Source: Bacillus sp. AFS098217
Lineage (GTDB): Bacteria > Bacillota > Bacilli > Bacillales > Bacillaceae_G
Reading direction: 5' to 3'
Length of the DNA stretch: 38,071 nt
NCBI RefSeq assembly: GCF_002551815.1
Contig: NZ_NVPR01000029.1
Span: 50,607-88,677, forward strand
The translations under genes and the position numbers were made by a program. This document shows, one piece after another, positions 8,818 through 15,242 of this stretch; position 1 is the first letter of the stretch, and the number at the start of each line of letters is the position of its first letter. The notes under the pieces were generated by a model. The model saw only the letters and a program-made list of their open reading frames with translations. It had not been told where the DNA came from and made no database searches.

Positions 8818-8835
8818 CTTAGCTTGATGGGCATG
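8818..8835 (-). repeat. Right terminal inverted repeat of the cassette
   Basis: CTTAGCTTGATGGGCATG is the exact reverse complement of the left end. It is followed by the second target copy TGGTGGTACCC (8836-8846). Confidence 0.9.
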
Positions 8836-8854
8836 TGGTGGTACCCGCAAGTAC

Positions 8855-8883
8855 AAAAAGATGGGTTCCAAATAGGAAGCCAT
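8855..8883 (-). terminator. Terminator of the truncated P-type ATPase gene
   Basis: On the minus strand ATGGCTTCC and GGAACCCAT pair across TATTT and are followed by CTTTTT. The hairpin starts directly after the stop codon of the ATPase fragment. Confidence 0.65.
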
Positions 8884-8988
8884 CTAATTATCTACTTTTA
8901 ATAGTCGCAAACCATTTAAAATAACGAGAATTGTGCTCTCCTCATGACCGATAACGTCAAATAGAAGAGCTAAAAAATGATGTATTGA
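8884..8988 (-). pseudogene. C-terminal remnant of a heavy-metal P-type ATPase
   Basis: On the minus strand the frame reads LALLFDVIGHEESTILVI, then LNGLRLLK, and stops at 8884. This is the last transmembrane and tail pattern of Cad/Zn-type P1B ATPases (usually DVIGHEGSTILV..LNxLRLL). Everything upstream is missing; the homology stops before the fabH terminator at 8991. The gene was lost by deletion, leaving about 30 codons and its terminator next to the mobile cassette. Confidence 0.75.
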
Positions 8989-8990
8989 AA

Positions 8991-9034
8991 GAGGTTGCCC
9001 AAAAGTAGTTATTCAGCTACTTTTGGGCAACCTC
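8991..9034. terminator. Terminator downstream of fabH
   Basis: GAGGTTGCCCAAAAGTAG (8991-9008) and its exact complement (9017-9034) form an 18-bp perfect stem with an 8-base loop, directly downstream of the minus-strand fabH gene. Confidence 0.8.
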
Positions 9035-9065
9035 CTGTATTTTTAAGCTGTATATTCTAAAGTTC

Positions 9066-10049
9066 CTAATGTAAATCCCACTTTATAATTAGTCCTAAAT
9101 GTGTAAGTCCTCCGCCAAATCCATATAGTAAAATCGTATCGCCATTGTTTAATTTTCCTTTTTTTCTAGCTAAATCTAAGGCTAATGGAATAGAAACAGA
9201 TGAGGTATTTCCCATGAATTCCACACTAGTTAAAGTTTTATCTAATGTAAATCCGGATTTATCACATATAGATTCAATCATTCGTAAATTAGCACTGTGT
9301 GGTACAAACCAATTTATATCATCCATTTGTAGGTTTGCTGCATGCAATAAGTTTTTCATACCTAGTGGTACAGTACGTACAGCCCATTTATAAACTTCTC
9401 TTCCGTTTTGTACCATTTTTCCGTTTGTTTGTAGAGGTTTTTCATCCATGATAGTAGAAAGGTTTGTTCTATATAGATGGATACCGCCTTCCCCGTTTGT
9501 TCCCATGTGAGAAGCGATAAAACTTGGTTTTTCCTCATCTCTTTCCAATAAAAAGGCTCCAGCTCCGTCACCAAATAAAATACAGGTGGTGCGGTCTGTA
9601 TAGTCAGTTACTTTTGATAATGTTTCTGTAGCTACGACTAAAACTTTATGATGAGATCCGGCAGTAATTAAATTATTAGCCACATGTAATCCATAAGTAA
9701 AGCCAGCGCAGGTAGCGTTTAAATCAAAAGCAAGTGTATGAGGAATGTGAAAATGATTTTGGATTTGACATGCTACACTTGGAAACACATAGTCAGGAGT
9801 AGTTGTGGATACGATGATACAATCAACGTCTTCTAAAGTTTTCTTATATGTGTCAGTTAAATTTTTAATGGCTTTGAAAGCTAAATGTGATGCGAATTCT
9901 TGTTCACCGGCAATTCTTCTTTCCTTCATTCCCGTTCTTTGTACAATCCATTCATCGCTAGTATCAACCAGTTTTTCTAAATCATCATTTGACAACTTTT
10001 GTTCTGGAACATAAGTTCCAATTGCTGTAATACGAGCTGTGGAGTTCAT
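9066..10049 (-). CDS. fabH: Beta-ketoacyl-ACP synthase III (FabH)
   Basis: FabH starts fatty-acid chains by condensing an acyl-CoA primer with malonyl-ACP. The 327-aa protein shows the whole catalytic triad: C114 (LNATCAGFTYG), H251 (WFVPHSANLRM) and N281 (MGNTSSVSIPLAL). RBS GGGAG lies upstream of the ATG. Bacilli usually have two or more FabH paralogues for branched-chain primers, and this one is monocistronic with its own FapR-type promoter, resembling B. subtilis FabHB in arrangement. Which paralogue it is cannot be settled here. Confidence 0.95.
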   Translation of the reverse strand: MNSTARITAIGTYVPEQKLSNDDLEKLVDTSDEWIVQRTGMKERRIAGEQEFASHLAFKAIKNLTDTYKKTLEDVDCIIVSTTTPDYVFPSVACQIQNHFHIPHTLAFDLNATCAGFTYGLHVANNLITAGSHHKVLVVATETLSKVTDYTDRTTCILFGDGAGAFLLERDEEKPSFIASHMGTNGEGGIHLYRTNLSTIMDEKPLQTNGKMVQNGREVYKWAVRTVPLGMKNLLHAANLQMDDINWFVPHSANLRMIESICDKSGFTLDKTLTSVEFMGNTSSVSIPLALDLARKKGKLNNGDTILLYGFGGGLTHLGLIIKWDLH

Positions 10050-10083
10050 TCCAACATCTCCCGTCTTTTGGATTTATAACTTG

Positions 10084-10112
10084 ATATTAGTACTAGGTTA
10101 TAAAAATGTCAA
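10084..10112 (-). promoter_or_regulatory. fabH promoter with overlapping FapR operator
   Basis: On the minus strand TTGACA (10112-10107) and TAATAT (10089-10084) are separated by exactly 17 bases, an excellent sigma-A promoter. The spacer and -10 contain TTAGTACTAGGTTATAA (10087-10103, plus strand), an imperfect palindrome matching the FapR operator pattern (TTAGTACC...). FapR represses fatty-acid genes and is released by malonyl-CoA, which fits the gene downstream. Confidence 0.8.
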
Positions 10113-10152
10113 TAGTCTGTAATTTCATCGTTCAAACATAAATAGCGTGGTT

Positions 10153-10230
10153 ATGGTTTCTAGTATAGGGGCATCTTTACTTATAATTGTTTTGAGTATG
10201 TTTCTAATAAGACATATGCGCAAAAAATGA
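10153..10230 (+). CDS. Possible 25-aa hydrophobic peptide
   Basis: The frame encodes MVSSIGASLLIIVLSMFLIR followed by HMRKK: one membrane helix with a basic tail. There is no good RBS, and its last codons fall in an intergenic repeat. It may be a small membrane protein or chance. Confidence 0.25.
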   Translation: MVSSIGASLLIIVLSMFLIRHMRKK

Positions 10231-10313
10231 TGAATAGAGAAAATATAGATTTTCTTTGTTGTAATATGTATATTGGTGTTTTTTGAAGAAAGATATATGC
10301 GCAAAATACTGAA
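10206..10313 (+). repeat. Intergenic repeat flanking ppk2, upstream copies
   Basis: AATAAGACATATGCGC..AAAAAATGATGAATA (10206-10236) matches 27 of 31 bases at 11177-11207 downstream of ppk2. Both copies are followed by a small GAAAAT...ATTTTC hairpin. A third, weaker copy (GATATATGCGCAAAATACTG) lies near 10291-10310. The upstream region leads into a TATGTTAAAAT extended -10 for ppk2. Confidence 0.6.
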
Positions 10314-10360
10314 AATTATGTTAAAATAGTGTTGATTAAGTAAAAAGGGGGATTATTTAC

Positions 10361-11170
10361 ATGAAAAAAGATCGTCTTGCTCAAATAGATTTAACGAAAA
10401 GAATTGAATCAAAATCTAAGTACAATAAGAAGCTTGAAAAATATCAAAGGCGCTTATTGGCACTACAGCAGATTTTAAAAAAAGAAAAAATAGCCGTTAT
10501 TATGGCTATGGAAGGTTGGGATGCAGCAGGAAAGGGAGGAGCAATTAAACGAATTACCGAGCATCTTGATCCGCGTGGATTTCAAGTAAATCCAATTGGT
10601 GCACCTGCTCCCCATGAAAAACGTTATCATTATATGCAAAGGTTCTGGCGGAAAATTCCACAATATGGTCAAATCACTATTTTCGATCGCTCTTGGTACG
10701 GTCGTGTATTGGTTGAACGTGTAGAAGGTTTCGCTACAAAAGAAGAGTGGACTAGAGCATATGATGAAATCAATGATTTTGAAAAACTATTAACAGATGA
10801 TCATTACATAGTAGCAAAGTTCTTCTATCATATTAGTAAAGATGAACAGTTAGCACGATTTAAAGATCGAGAGAAAAATCCTCTTAAGAGATGGAAAATT
10901 ACAGATGAAGATTGGCGCAATCGTGAAAAGTGGGATGAATATGCCCGGGCAATGGAAGAAATGTTTGAAGAAACAGATAAACCAAATGCAAGATGGAATA
11001 TTATTGCTAGTAACGATAAATTATATGCGCGTGTGAAAACATTGAAAGTGATAATTTCATTAATTGAGGACTATTTCTTAGAACATGAAATAGAACTGCC
11101 AGCATACTATCATGAAATGAAAGAAGAAATGCAAGAAGAGATCGAACACGTGCACGATGTGGGGCGTTAA
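10361..11170 (+). CDS. ppk2: Polyphosphate kinase 2 family protein
   Basis: PPK2 enzymes transfer phosphate between polyphosphate and nucleotides, mostly making NDP or NTP from polyphosphate. The 269-aa protein has Walker A G52-WDAAGKGG-60, the family signature PIGAPAPHEKRYHYMQRFW, Walker B TIFDRSWYGR (D109, R110) and the lid region REKNPLKRWKITDEDW. This is the short single-domain form, likely class I or III; substrate preference cannot be assigned. AAAAGGGGG lies before the ATG. It is monocistronic, flanked by related intergenic repeats. Confidence 0.93.
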   Translation: MKKDRLAQIDLTKRIESKSKYNKKLEKYQRRLLALQQILKKEKIAVIMAMEGWDAAGKGGAIKRITEHLDPRGFQVNPIGAPAPHEKRYHYMQRFWRKIPQYGQITIFDRSWYGRVLVERVEGFATKEEWTRAYDEINDFEKLLTDDHYIVAKFFYHISKDEQLARFKDREKNPLKRWKITDEDWRNREKWDEYARAMEEMFEETDKPNARWNIIASNDKLYARVKTLKVIISLIEDYFLEHEIELPAYYHEMKEEMQEEIEHVHDVGR

Positions 11171-11176
11171 ATTTAT

Positions 11177-11207
11177 AATAAGATGTATGTGCAAAAAATG
11201 AAGAATA
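11177..11207 (+). repeat. Intergenic repeat flanking ppk2, downstream copy
   Basis: This is the 27-of-31 match to 10206-10236. The AGAAAA...TTTTCT hairpin after it may end ppk2 transcription. Confidence 0.6.
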
Positions 11208-11255
11208 CGCTAGAAAAATAATGATTTTCTTTATGCCCAAAAGTGAAGGTTATTG

Positions 11256-11284
11256 TTGTGAAAACTACATAATTATGCTAAAAT
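11256..11284 (+). promoter_or_regulatory. Promoter of the hflX leader
   Basis: TTGTGA (11256-11261), a 17-base spacer, and an extended -10, TATGC-TAAAAT (11279-11284). It places the transcript start about 30 bases before the leader uORF. Confidence 0.65.
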
Positions 11285-11317
11285 TTATGTAACTTTTAAT
11301 GAACGGAGGGGTCTCCT

Positions 11318-11359
11318 TTGATCTTAATCAGATTACGTCTCAATACTTTGTGCCGATAA
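11318..11359 (+). CDS. hflX leader peptide uORF (13 aa)
   Basis: A TTG start lies 6 bases after a strong GGAGGGG (11305-11311). The peptide is MILIRLRLNTLCR. It contains Arg-Leu-Arg, the +X+ pattern at which macrolides stall ribosomes in ErmDL-type leader peptides. Position, RBS and motif suggest an antibiotic-sensing uORF. That is inference. Confidence 0.65.
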   Translation: MILIRLRLNTLCR

Positions 11360-11449
11360 TTGAATAGCGCTCAAAGGCTCTGTCTGTGTACAGAGTAAAC
11401 GGGATTGGTCTGCCTATTTTAAAGGAACCCTTTATTGAACTTATATGTG

Positions 11450-11486
11450 AAAAGAGGGAGGGACGAATACGCCCTCTTTTTGTTTT
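11450..11486 (+). terminator. First terminator in the hflX leader
   Basis: AAAAGAGGG pairs with CCCTCTTTT across 13 bases and is followed by TGTTTT. Confidence 0.7.
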
Positions 11487-11620
11487 GCCTTTATAAATAG
11501 AATGAGATGGTATAGGTGTATACTTGTTTGATACGTATACCATTGGGGACTTATTGACCTTGTAATAGGACGGAAGCGTCGCTTTCTCCTATTTCTTTGG
11601 TGTACTCTCATCCGTTTACG

Positions 11621-11653
11621 AAAAACACAGGCAGTGACCTGTGTTTTTTATTT
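11621..11653 (+). terminator. Second terminator in the hflX leader
   Basis: AAAAACACAGG pairs perfectly with CCTGTGTTTTT across CAGTGA, followed by TATTTT. It ends 28 bases before the hflX start codon. Confidence 0.8.
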
Positions 11654-11681
11654 TACGTAATCGAAATGGAGGAATAAATAT

Positions 11682-12941
11682 ATGGAAGAACTAGTACAAA
11701 AAGCGATATTAGTTGGTGTTAATTTAAATAATGAAAGTGATTTTGAATATTCGATGGAGGAGTTAGCAAATCTTGCGGAAGCATGTGATGTGGAAGTTCT
11801 AGGGCAAGTTACGCAAAATTTACATCGCGTAAATCCATCACATTATATTGGAACAGGGAAAATTGACGAAGTTTCCGCTTTTGTGAAGGAAGCAGATGCG
11901 AATATGGTTATTTTTAATGATGAGTTATCACCTTCGCAAATCCGAAATTTGGAAGCCGACTTAGATTGTAAAGTCATTGATCGTACCATTTTAATTCTAG
12001 ATATTTTCGCGCAGCGTGCTAAGACGAAAGAAGCGCAGTTACAAGTTGAAGTAGCACATTTACAATATATGATGCCACGTTTAATCGGTCTTCGTGAATC
12101 GTTAGGAAGACAGAGCGGTGGTGTTGGTACGAAAAATAAAGGTGTCGGTGAGAAGAAATTAGAGCTAGATCGTCGTAAGATTGAAGAGCAAATTGCAGTG
12201 TTAAATAAAGAATTAGAAGCCCTTGTTGCGCAGCGCCAAACGCAGCGTAAACAGCGTAAGAAAAATGAAATTCCGGTTGTTTCATTAGTAGGGTATACAA
12301 ATGCGGGTAAGTCAACGATGATGAATACGATGCTCGAGATCTTTAACGGATCCGTAGAAAAACAAGTATTTGAAAAAGATATGTTATTTGCGACACTAGA
12401 AACATCGGTGCGAAATATTCAGCTTCCTGATAATAAATCATTCTTATTAACAGATACAGTTGGTTTTGTAAGTAAATTACCGCACCATCTTGTGAAAGCA
12501 TTCCGTTCTACATTAGAAGAAGTGGCTGAGGCAGATTTACTCATTCATGTTGTGGATTATGCAAATCCAAATTATGAACAATTGATTGAGATTACAAATC
12601 AAACACTAAAACAAATTGGTGTTGAAAATATCCCGACGATTTATGCGTATAACAAATCAGATATGATGGATGTTGAAATCCCGAAAGTTCAGGATAATCG
12701 TGTGTACCTATCTGCAAAGCAACACGTTGGGATAGAAGAACTTGTAGAAATGATTCGTTCACACATTTACAAAGAGTATACAAAGTGTGAGATGTTAATT
12801 CCTTATGATCAAGGGCAAGTTGTTTCTTATTTCAATGATCATGCACATGTTGTATCTACAAGTTATGAAAATGAAGGTACGAAAATTTCACTCGAATGTA
12901 AGACGAGTGATTTTGAGAAGTATAAGCGTTTTGTCATTTGA
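11682..12941 (+). CDS. hflX: GTPase HflX, ribosome-splitting/rescue factor
   Basis: HflX binds 50S and 70S particles and splits stalled ribosomes after heat or antibiotic stress. The 419-aa protein has the N-terminal HflX domain with a glycine-rich linker (LGRQSGGVGTKNKGVGEKK, about 141-159), the G1 loop G204-YTNAGKST-212, G3 LTDTVGF (D258) and G4 NKSD, then a C-terminal domain. TGGAGG precedes the ATG. It is the only gene behind the long leader, which fits antibiotic-inducible control as reported for Listeria hflX. Confidence 0.95.
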   Translation: MEELVQKAILVGVNLNNESDFEYSMEELANLAEACDVEVLGQVTQNLHRVNPSHYIGTGKIDEVSAFVKEADANMVIFNDELSPSQIRNLEADLDCKVIDRTILILDIFAQRAKTKEAQLQVEVAHLQYMMPRLIGLRESLGRQSGGVGTKNKGVGEKKLELDRRKIEEQIAVLNKELEALVAQRQTQRKQRKKNEIPVVSLVGYTNAGKSTMMNTMLEIFNGSVEKQVFEKDMLFATLETSVRNIQLPDNKSFLLTDTVGFVSKLPHHLVKAFRSTLEEVAEADLLIHVVDYANPNYEQLIEITNQTLKQIGVENIPTIYAYNKSDMMDVEIPKVQDNRVYLSAKQHVGIEELVEMIRSHIYKEYTKCEMLIPYDQGQVVSYFNDHAHVVSTSYENEGTKISLECKTSDFEKYKRFVI

Positions 12942-12953
12942 AATGAAAAGACA

Positions 12954-12983
12954 TTGATTTTATTTGGAATTTTTAGTTATACT
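12954..12983 (+). promoter_or_regulatory. Promoter of the ABC-F leader
   Basis: TTGATT (12954-12959), an 18-base spacer and TATACT (12978-12983) lie just after hflX and about 50 bases before the leader uORF. Confidence 0.65.
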
Positions 12984-13031
12984 AAAAATAGCATGAATGA
13001 AATGAAAAGAACGGAAGGGTGACCCAATTAC

Positions 13032-13043
13032 ATGAAGTACTAA
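13032..13043 (+). CDS. Three-residue leader peptide uORF (Met-Lys-Tyr)
   Basis: ATG AAG TAC TAA follows GGAAGGGTGA (13013-13022) at a suitable distance. The stop codon overlaps the start of the 5' arm of the first leader stem, so a ribosome held here would mask that arm. A very short uORF of this kind is known from the Listeria lmo0919 ABC-F attenuator. Confidence 0.6.
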   Translation: MKY

Positions 13044-13240
13044 TCCTATTTACGAAAGCAAACAATTGAAGGTTATTTTTAACAGATGATCACGCTGTTA
13101 TTTGTGATGCCTTCAATTTTCGTTTTTCAGAATAGGATTGGCTTTTTATAGTTGGATCTAAAAGGGATAGTCTCTTTTGGTGTACACCTATATATGATTT
13201 ATGCCTCCTATTCTGAATGGATATAGGGGGCATTTTTTTG
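13042..13240 (+). promoter_or_regulatory. ABC-F transcription attenuator
   Basis: AATCCTATT (13042-13050) pairs with AATAGGATT (13131-13139), with inner pairs ACGAAA/TTTCGT, CAATTGAAGG/CCTTCAATT and AACAG/CTGTT, making one long hairpin followed by CTTTTT. A second terminator is ATGCCTCCTAT (13201-13211) with ATAGGGGGCAT (13223-13233), then TTTTTTT. TTCAGAATAGG (13126-13136) is also the exact complement of CCTATTCTGAA (13207-13217), so freeing it would dissolve the second terminator. This is a complete terminator/antiterminator switch on paper. Confidence 0.75.
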
Positions 13241-13271
13241 TCTCCTACATTTGATAAAAGGAGATGTTACT

Positions 13272-14834
13272 ATGTTTTTATTAGAAGCCAATCATATAAA
13301 GTACTATGTACAGGATCGTTTATTACTAGATGTGGATCAATTGCAAATCCATAAAAATGCTCGAATTGGATTAGTTGGTAGAAATGGAAGTGGGAAAACG
13401 ACGTTACTTCAAATTTTAGCTGAAAAGATTTCCCCAGAAGAAGGGAAAGTGATTCAACATACTAGGTGTGAACTTTTACCGCAACTTAAACGAACAGATA
13501 CAACAAAAAGTGGTGGTGAAGTGACGCAAGAATATATTCAAAAAGCTCTTGTGAAAGACCCGGAACTTTTACTAGCAGACGAACCGACAACAAATCTTGA
13601 TACAGAGCATATCGAATGGTTGGAGAAGAAACTAAGGAAGTGGCAGGGGGCATTTATTGTTATTTCACATGACCGGGCATTTTTAGATACTCTTTGTACG
13701 ACCATATGGGAGTTGAATGAAGGGGAAATAAAAGAGTATACAGGTAACTATAGCGATTATGTAAAACAAAAAGAAGTAGAGAGGCAACAGGAACAATTAG
13801 CTTATGAAATATATGAAAAAAAGAAAAAGCAGCTAGAAGAAGCATTAAAATTAAAAGAGAAAAAAGCTGAAAGAGCAACAAAGACACCAAAAAAGGTAAG
13901 TAAATCCGAAGCGAGAATTACAGGAGCAAAGCCATACTTTGCCAAAAAGCAAAAGAAGCTACAAAAAACAGCAACAGCCATTGAAACGAGATTAGAAAAG
14001 CTTGAAAAGGTAGAAAAAGTAAAAGAGCTCTCACCAATTAAGATGAATTTGCCGAATGCAGAAACGTTTAAAAACCGGATTATTCTTCGTGTAGATGGTG
14101 TAACAGGTAAAGTTGGGGAACGTGTGCTTTGGAGCAAAACAAGTTTTCACATTCGAGGCGGTGATAAATTAGCGATTATCGGTTCAAATGGGAGTGGGAA
14201 AACGACATTTGTAAAAAAAATCATGAACCAAGAATATGGTATTAAGTTTTCACCAGCTGTGAAAATCGGCTATTTTAGTCAAAACTTAAACATATTAGAT
14301 ACGGAGAAATCAATTATCGAAAATGTCCAGTCCTCTTCAAAACAGGATGAAACACTGATTCGAACGGTTCTTGCGAGAATGCATTTTTTCAGAGATGATG
14401 TTTATAAGCCTGTAGGGGTTTTAAGTGGCGGGGAACGAGTGAAAGTAGCACTGACAAAGTTATTTTTAAGTGATATTAATACTTTAGTGTTAGATGAACC
14501 GACGAACTTTCTCGATATGGACGCTGTTGAAGCATTAGAGTCTCTTCTAAAAGAGTATGAAGGAAGTGTAATTTTTGTCTCACATGATCGCCGGTTTATT
14601 GAAAATATTGCTACACGAATTTTAGCAATTCATGATCAAGAGATTAAGTTATTTGATGGAACGTATCAGCAATATAAACTCAATCAAGTGGAAAAGACGC
14701 GAGATATGAAAGAAGATAAGCTTCTTTTACTTGAAACAAAAATATCGGAAGTGCTAAGTCGCTTAAGTATCGAACCGTCTGAAGAATTAGAAATAGAATT
14801 TCAAAAACTTTTAAAAGAAAAAAGAGAATTATAA
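13272..14834 (+). CDS. ABC-F ribosomal protection ATPase (Vga/VmlR/Lmo0919-like)
   Basis: ABC-F proteins bind the ribosomal E site and displace peptidyl-transferase antibiotics such as lincosamides, streptogramin A and pleuromutilins. The 520-aa protein has two ATPase domains without membrane segments: GRNGSGKTT with LLADEPTTNLD, a charged coiled linker (about residues 170-265), then GSNGSGKTT, LSGGERVKVALTK and LVLDEPTNFLD. AAAGGAG supports the ATG at 13272 rather than an upstream TTG. The attenuator leader supports a resistance role over a housekeeping one. Exact subclass is uncertain. Confidence 0.9.
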   Translation: MFLLEANHIKYYVQDRLLLDVDQLQIHKNARIGLVGRNGSGKTTLLQILAEKISPEEGKVIQHTRCELLPQLKRTDTTKSGGEVTQEYIQKALVKDPELLLADEPTTNLDTEHIEWLEKKLRKWQGAFIVISHDRAFLDTLCTTIWELNEGEIKEYTGNYSDYVKQKEVERQQEQLAYEIYEKKKKQLEEALKLKEKKAERATKTPKKVSKSEARITGAKPYFAKKQKKLQKTATAIETRLEKLEKVEKVKELSPIKMNLPNAETFKNRIILRVDGVTGKVGERVLWSKTSFHIRGGDKLAIIGSNGSGKTTFVKKIMNQEYGIKFSPAVKIGYFSQNLNILDTEKSIIENVQSSSKQDETLIRTVLARMHFFRDDVYKPVGVLSGGERVKVALTKLFLSDINTLVLDEPTNFLDMDAVEALESLLKEYEGSVIFVSHDRRFIENIATRILAIHDQEIKLFDGTYQQYKLNQVEKTRDMKEDKLLLLETKISEVLSRLSIEPSEELEIEFQKLLKEKREL

Positions 14835-14844
14835 TTAAATTTTA

Positions 14845-15015
14845 TTAGAAAATAAAAAGTACATTACGATTAATGGAGTGATGTACTTTTTTCTTTTCTA
14901 AGCTAGATGTTGTCTCTTGTTTTTGCCCACATGCAGATAAGAATACTGATAATGTGAGTGAGAGTGCAACAATTCCTTTTGTCTTTTCTTCATAGTTGTT
15001 ATGCTTTCTCTTCAT
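14845..15015 (-). pseudogene. Truncated lipoprotein gene (signal peptide region only)
   Basis: On the minus strand the frame encodes KTKGIVALSLTLSVFLSACG, followed by QKQETTSS: a lipoprotein signal with lipobox LSAC. It then runs without homology through the ABC-F terminator to a stop at 14845. The expected start, ATGAAGAAAAG at 14993, is one base out of frame, so both ends are damaged. A Fur-box-like site lies 50-65 bp upstream, so the lost protein was plausibly an iron-siderophore-binding lipoprotein. That identification is inference. Confidence 0.6.
14854..14895. terminator. Terminator after the ABC-F gene
   Basis: AAAAAGTACAT (14854-14864) pairs perfectly with ATGTACTTTTT (14881-14891), and more T follows. 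Confidence 0.8.
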
Positions 15016-15063
15016 TTCTGTCTAAGTATAAAAGAAGAAAAAGAAAATCACTATAATTAAAGT

Positions 15064-15078
15064 TGATAATTATTATAT
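15064..15078. promoter_or_regulatory. Fur-box-like site
   Basis: TGATAATTATTATAT matches 13 of 15 positions of the Bacillus Fur core TGATAATnATTATCA. It lies upstream of the truncated lipoprotein on the minus strand and 165 bp upstream of the MFS gene on the plus strand. I see nothing else in 15016-15242 apart from AT-rich DNA. Confidence 0.5.
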
Positions 15079-15242
15079 GAATATAATGAGGTAAATGATT
15101 TATACAAAATCGAAGTTGTGTTACTGGAAAAAGAGATAAAACCATTATAGAATAGGGAATATTTCAAAAATCAGAAATTATTAAAGTAAGTGTACTTTTA
15201 ATAAGTTGTATTTTCTGTTTTTAGGAAAGGAGAGAGTGAAAT

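Larger units (their letters stand above)
7192..8835. mobile_element. IS231-type mobile insertion cassette (MIC) without transposase
   Basis: The ends are perfect 18-bp inverted repeats, CATGCCCATCAAGCTAAG at 7192-7209 and its complement at 8818-8835, close to the IS231 terminal repeat as I remember it. The flanks are TGTTGGTACCC (7181-7191) and TGGTGGTACCC (8836-8846), 10 of 11 identical and near the GGG-N5-CCC target preference known for IS231. The 1644-bp interior has no transposase. It carries a serine hydrolase gene and a MarR fragment. B. cereus MIC231, whose passenger encodes a D-stereospecific endopeptidase, is the known precedent. Such cassettes move only with IS231 transposase supplied in trans. 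Confidence 0.85.
11285..11665 (+). promoter_or_regulatory. hflX attenuator-like leader
   Basis: About 390 nt of leader hold the uORF, a CTCTGT/ACAGAG hairpin (11378-11395), a first terminator (11450-11486), an ATGGTATA/TATACCAT stem (about 11507-11543), a long AATAGGA...TCCTATT hairpin (11564-11593) and a second terminator (11621-11653) just before the RBS. Two complete terminators ahead of one gene imply control by premature termination. Which alternative folds form was not computed. Confidence 0.65.

Noticed and set aside
10153-10230. A type I toxin peptide before ppk2
   Set aside because: It is hydrophobic with a basic tail, but has no RBS and no visible antisense RNA promoter; kept only as a low-confidence ORF.
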